From Gammaproteobacteria bacterium UBA2955 (GTDB lineage Bacteria; Pseudomonadota; Gammaproteobacteria; Pseudomonadales; Azotimanducaceae), in the NCBI GenBank assembly GCA_002348825.1, contig DEBN01000064.1:1-7016 (forward strand): a stretch of 7,016 bases of DNA. The letters run 5' to 3'. The notes under the pieces are model-generated. The model was given only the letters and a program-made list of their open reading frames with translations, did not search any database and was not told the DNA's origin. The translations under genes and the position numbers were made by a program. The first letter of the stretch is position 1. Each line of letters starts with the position of its first letter. Positions 5,535 through 7,016 of this stretch are shown here, piece after piece.

Positions 5535-5913
5535 CCCACTCACTCCTCTTAGCTTTATCTTGATGATCATCGCTGGACTTAGTTGCTCTCGCCCCACCAG
5601 CATGTCTTATCGTGAAATCTCCCAAACCCTAGACTACCCCCAGTGATTGGTGAAAGCATCATCAAAGGTACCGAGCAAACGCGCCGCGCCCGAGGGCTAA
5701 GGCTGTGAATCCGGCACGGTACGCGGAGCTGGATGCCGATTGCGGAGCAGCTGGACTATTTATGTGCTCAACAACGCGAAAACTGCGAACACTGAAAAAC
5801 TGGGTCGCCAGCACACGACGTGCTAGATTCCTTTGCAGCGGGCCACATCACTCTAAATCTTTAGGTGTGTGCCTACTCGTTGAGCATTCTAGACAAAGGA
5901 TGAACGGTTTCTG
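5535..5913. other. Divergent spacer between MBL and GNAT genes, with coding-like debris
   Basis: Both flanking genes must have promoters here, yet I found no hexamer pair worth calling. Near the MBL start is its AGGAG site (5543-5547). On the plus strand a frame beginning GTG 5705 stays open for 69 codons and ends in a TGATG overlap with the GNAT start, but its product is Arg/Cys-rich and looks unnatural. A different plus frame reads MPIAEQLDYLCAQQRENCEH from ATG 5733, a TGA (5793-5795), then KTGSPAHDVLDSFAAGHITL to a TAG at 5862-5864, which resembles a short decayed gene more than random sequence. A 5-bp hairpin AGCAC-ACGAC-GTGCT is at 5810-5824. I would not annotate a gene here. Confidence 0.4.
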
Positions 5914-6546
5914 ATGCAAATTATCCCAGTCAGTGGAGATATTCGCGATATTTACGCGGGCGATATTCCCGAATTGGTATGGGCTACCGGCCCGGTGTCT
6001 TATGAATACCACTTCGCCGATAGAGATCTGTTCGACGCTATTGTGCTAGGGTCCTGGAATCGCGATGGCTCGCTGTTCGCAGCCGATGCAACAACTGTTG
6101 CTATCGAAGACAACGAGCTCATTGGCATCGAAATCGGTATGCCAGGATCCGAATACCGAATCCGGCAGAACGCCCTCGGACCAGTTTGGCAGGACTTGCT
6201 CGCTGCGGATAAGGTCGACCCGAGCGACATTGCTGGAGTTCTTAAGCGTTCCGAACGTGCGAGTTGGCTGAACCCAGCACTGAACGATGACACTTATTAT
6301 GTCCACGCGCTATCGGTGAAGCCTGGCTTTCGCGGCAAACGGGTGGGCTATCAGTTGATTCAAAACGCAATCGCAAACGCGCGAGAGCAAGGGTTTGCGA
6401 AGCTGCAGCTTGATGTACTGTCCGATAACCCGGCGGTGAACTTCTATCGAGCCATAGGCCTGGAGCTTTTGGCGGAAACAAGGGCGCCGGACCCAACGGC
6501 TTTTGGCGTCCCACCCGAATATCGAATGGGACTAACCCTATCCTAA
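5914..6546 (+). CDS. GNAT family N-acetyltransferase
   Basis: The ATG at 5914 encodes 210 residues ending at TAA 6544-6546. The C-terminal half is a clear GNAT fold: a beta strand with YYVHALSV, motif A VKPGFRGKRVGYQL at 135-148 (the R-G-K-R-V-G acetyl-CoA pyrophosphate loop), helix IQNAIANAREQG, strand AKLQLDVL, and motif B DNPAVNFYRAIGLE at 171-184. The first half (residues 1-125) has the acceptor-side strands and an insertion rich in acidic residues. It is cytosolic, with no signal peptide, and should transfer an acetyl group from acetyl-CoA to an amine; the substrate cannot be read from the sequence. The ribosome-binding site is weak: AAAGGA at 5895-5900 lies 13 bases from the start, further than usual. 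It is a single gene with no partner in the same direction closer than 450 bases. Confidence 0.9.
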   Translation: MQIIPVSGDIRDIYAGDIPELVWATGPVSYEYHFADRDLFDAIVLGSWNRDGSLFAADATTVAIEDNELIGIEIGMPGSEYRIRQNALGPVWQDLLAADKVDPSDIAGVLKRSERASWLNPALNDDTYYVHALSVKPGFRGKRVGYQLIQNAIANAREQGFAKLQLDVLSDNPAVNFYRAIGLELLAETRAPDPTAFGVPPEYRMGLTLS

Positions 6547-7004
6547 GTGCGCTGCTGCGCCGCTTTGGCAAAACTCGGTCCGGGCCTCCCGAGGCATTCC
6601 AACCGCTTGGGCGGAAACCATAGCTCTGAATATTCTTGTAACTGCATAACTGAGTTGCTGTCGGTCGCTTGTTTGCTCGGCTTCGGGCTTTGAACGGGTC
6701 GGAGGAGGCAGAATTAAAAAAACGCCGCAAATTCGTCTACAGCAATGCCAGCGAACCCTTTCTGATTTTTTGTACCCCGCCGATTTTCCTAACAGAGATC
6801 GCTGATCTATAGCTCTCGCGCACACGCGCTGGGCTCCATTCAATGCCTCGCGACTAGGTCGCCACCACCCGTCAACAACATCGCCAACGTGCAACACGGA
6901 TTGCGATGCTCGGCGAGAGCATGCTGTTGATCCTTACGTCACAGGCCGATCGATACAAATACCCTGACCTCGGTTAAGGTAGTCAAAAATTCACTGGAGC
7001 AGCC
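6547..7004. other. Long spacer between the GNAT gene and the next gene
   Basis: No gene is supported in these 458 bases. Directly after the GNAT stop is a weak stem CTCGG/CCGAG (6574-6578 and 6589-6593) without a T-run. A minus-strand frame covering about 6538-6897 is open, but its product is rich in Arg, Trp and Cys and starts at a codon without a ribosome-binding site. A plus frame from GTG 6547 gives a 48-residue Cys-rich peptide with no start signal. Blocks at 6546-6656 resemble the reverse complement of 2731-2829. Close to the next gene there is a perfect hairpin (6906-6922) and, at 6967-6980, ACCT-CGGTTA-AGGT, a short dyad of the kind found in MerR-type operators, without a matching promoter. 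Confidence 0.45.
6906..6922. promoter_or_regulatory. Perfect 6-bp hairpin upstream of the last gene
   Basis: ATGCTC (6906-6911), loop GGCGA, GAGCAT (6917-6922) form a perfect inverted repeat about 80 bases before the ATG at 7005. It ends five bases before a TTGATC (6927-6932) that could act as a -35 element. The best -10-like match, TACAAA at 6954-6959, is 21 bases away and too far, so the promoter is uncertain. An operator or a hairpin terminating read-through are both possible; there is no T-run. Confidence 0.25.
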
Positions 7005-7016
7005 ATGCGCTCACGC
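7005..7016 (+). CDS. Start of a gene running off the right edge
   Basis: ATG CGC TCA CGC (M-R-S-R) begins at 7005, five bases after TGGAG (6995-6999), a well-placed ribosome-binding site. Only four codons are inside the window, so nothing can be said about the product beyond a basic N-terminus, compatible with but not proof of a signal peptide. The long upstream spacer with its hairpin and the ACCT/AGGT dyad would be its regulatory region. Confidence 0.5.

Noticed and set aside
5766..5885. Possible integron attC site: GCTCAAC (5766-5772) and GTTGAGC (5879-5885) are perfect inverse copies, match the R-box consensus, and lie 120 bp apart, within attC size.
   Set aside because: The sequence inside does not show the second pair of complementary L boxes needed for an attC stem, and no integrase or second site is in the window.
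6242..6897. Two minus-strand frames opposite the GNAT gene end and in the following spacer.
   Set aside because: One overlaps the GNAT catalytic region in antisense; both give Arg- and Trp-rich products without ribosome-binding sites. The spacer part may be repeat-derived rather than coding.
1..7016. Search for CRISPR arrays, transposases or IS ends, toxin-antitoxin pairs, retron or phage genes.
   Set aside because: No regularly spaced repeats, no long terminal inverted repeats with target duplications and no matching protein motifs were seen on either strand.

Overview
This 7-kb window looks like chromosomal DNA of a moderate-GC Gammaproteobacterium. A marine heterotroph of the Halieaceae/Woeseiaceae type is my guess from protein style, not something the sequence proves. 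Most products carry an export signal, a lipobox or a membrane anchor, so this is mainly an envelope/periplasm neighbourhood. I see no rRNA, tRNA, CRISPR array, transposase, phage gene or recognised defence gene.

Layout. Positions 1-197 (minus) hold the start of an exported protein of unknown function that runs off the left edge. A 145-bp divergent spacer with an inverted repeat separates it from a tight plus-strand run: a 54-aa membrane hairpin protein (343-507), a 63-aa orphan protein (507-698) and a DUF3604 lipoprotein with PHP-like metal-binding motifs (691-2568). Their ends overlap by 1 and 8 bases. The DUF3604 frame stays open for 36 more codons beyond its TGA, to 2679. A roughly 300-bp spacer with small hairpins precedes a membrane-anchored, six-cysteine periplasmic protein of unknown family (2986-3645). 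A spacer of about 480 bp (3646-4126) has a terminator-like hairpin, two mutually exclusive hairpins and a doubtful minus-strand small ORF. Next comes a minus-strand pair: an exported metallo-beta-lactamase-fold hydrolase (5534-4569) and, just downstream, a small lipoprotein (4597-4127). A spacer with coding-like debris leads to a GNAT acetyltransferase (5914-6546). The last 458 bp hold hairpins and the ribosome-binding site of a gene that starts at 7005 and leaves the window after four codons.

How the genes work together. The only transcriptional units I would defend are 343-2568 (plus) and 5534-4127 (minus). Both couple a predicted metal-dependent, cell-envelope hydrolase to small unrecognised envelope or orphan proteins. 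The remaining genes stand alone behind long spacers. Several of those spacers hold reading-frame fragments or weakly similar blocks, which suggests decayed genes or a diverged dispersed repeat. I did not find a convincing new multi-gene system. The best leads are the DUF3604 operon, its in-frame extension and the possible spacer repeat.
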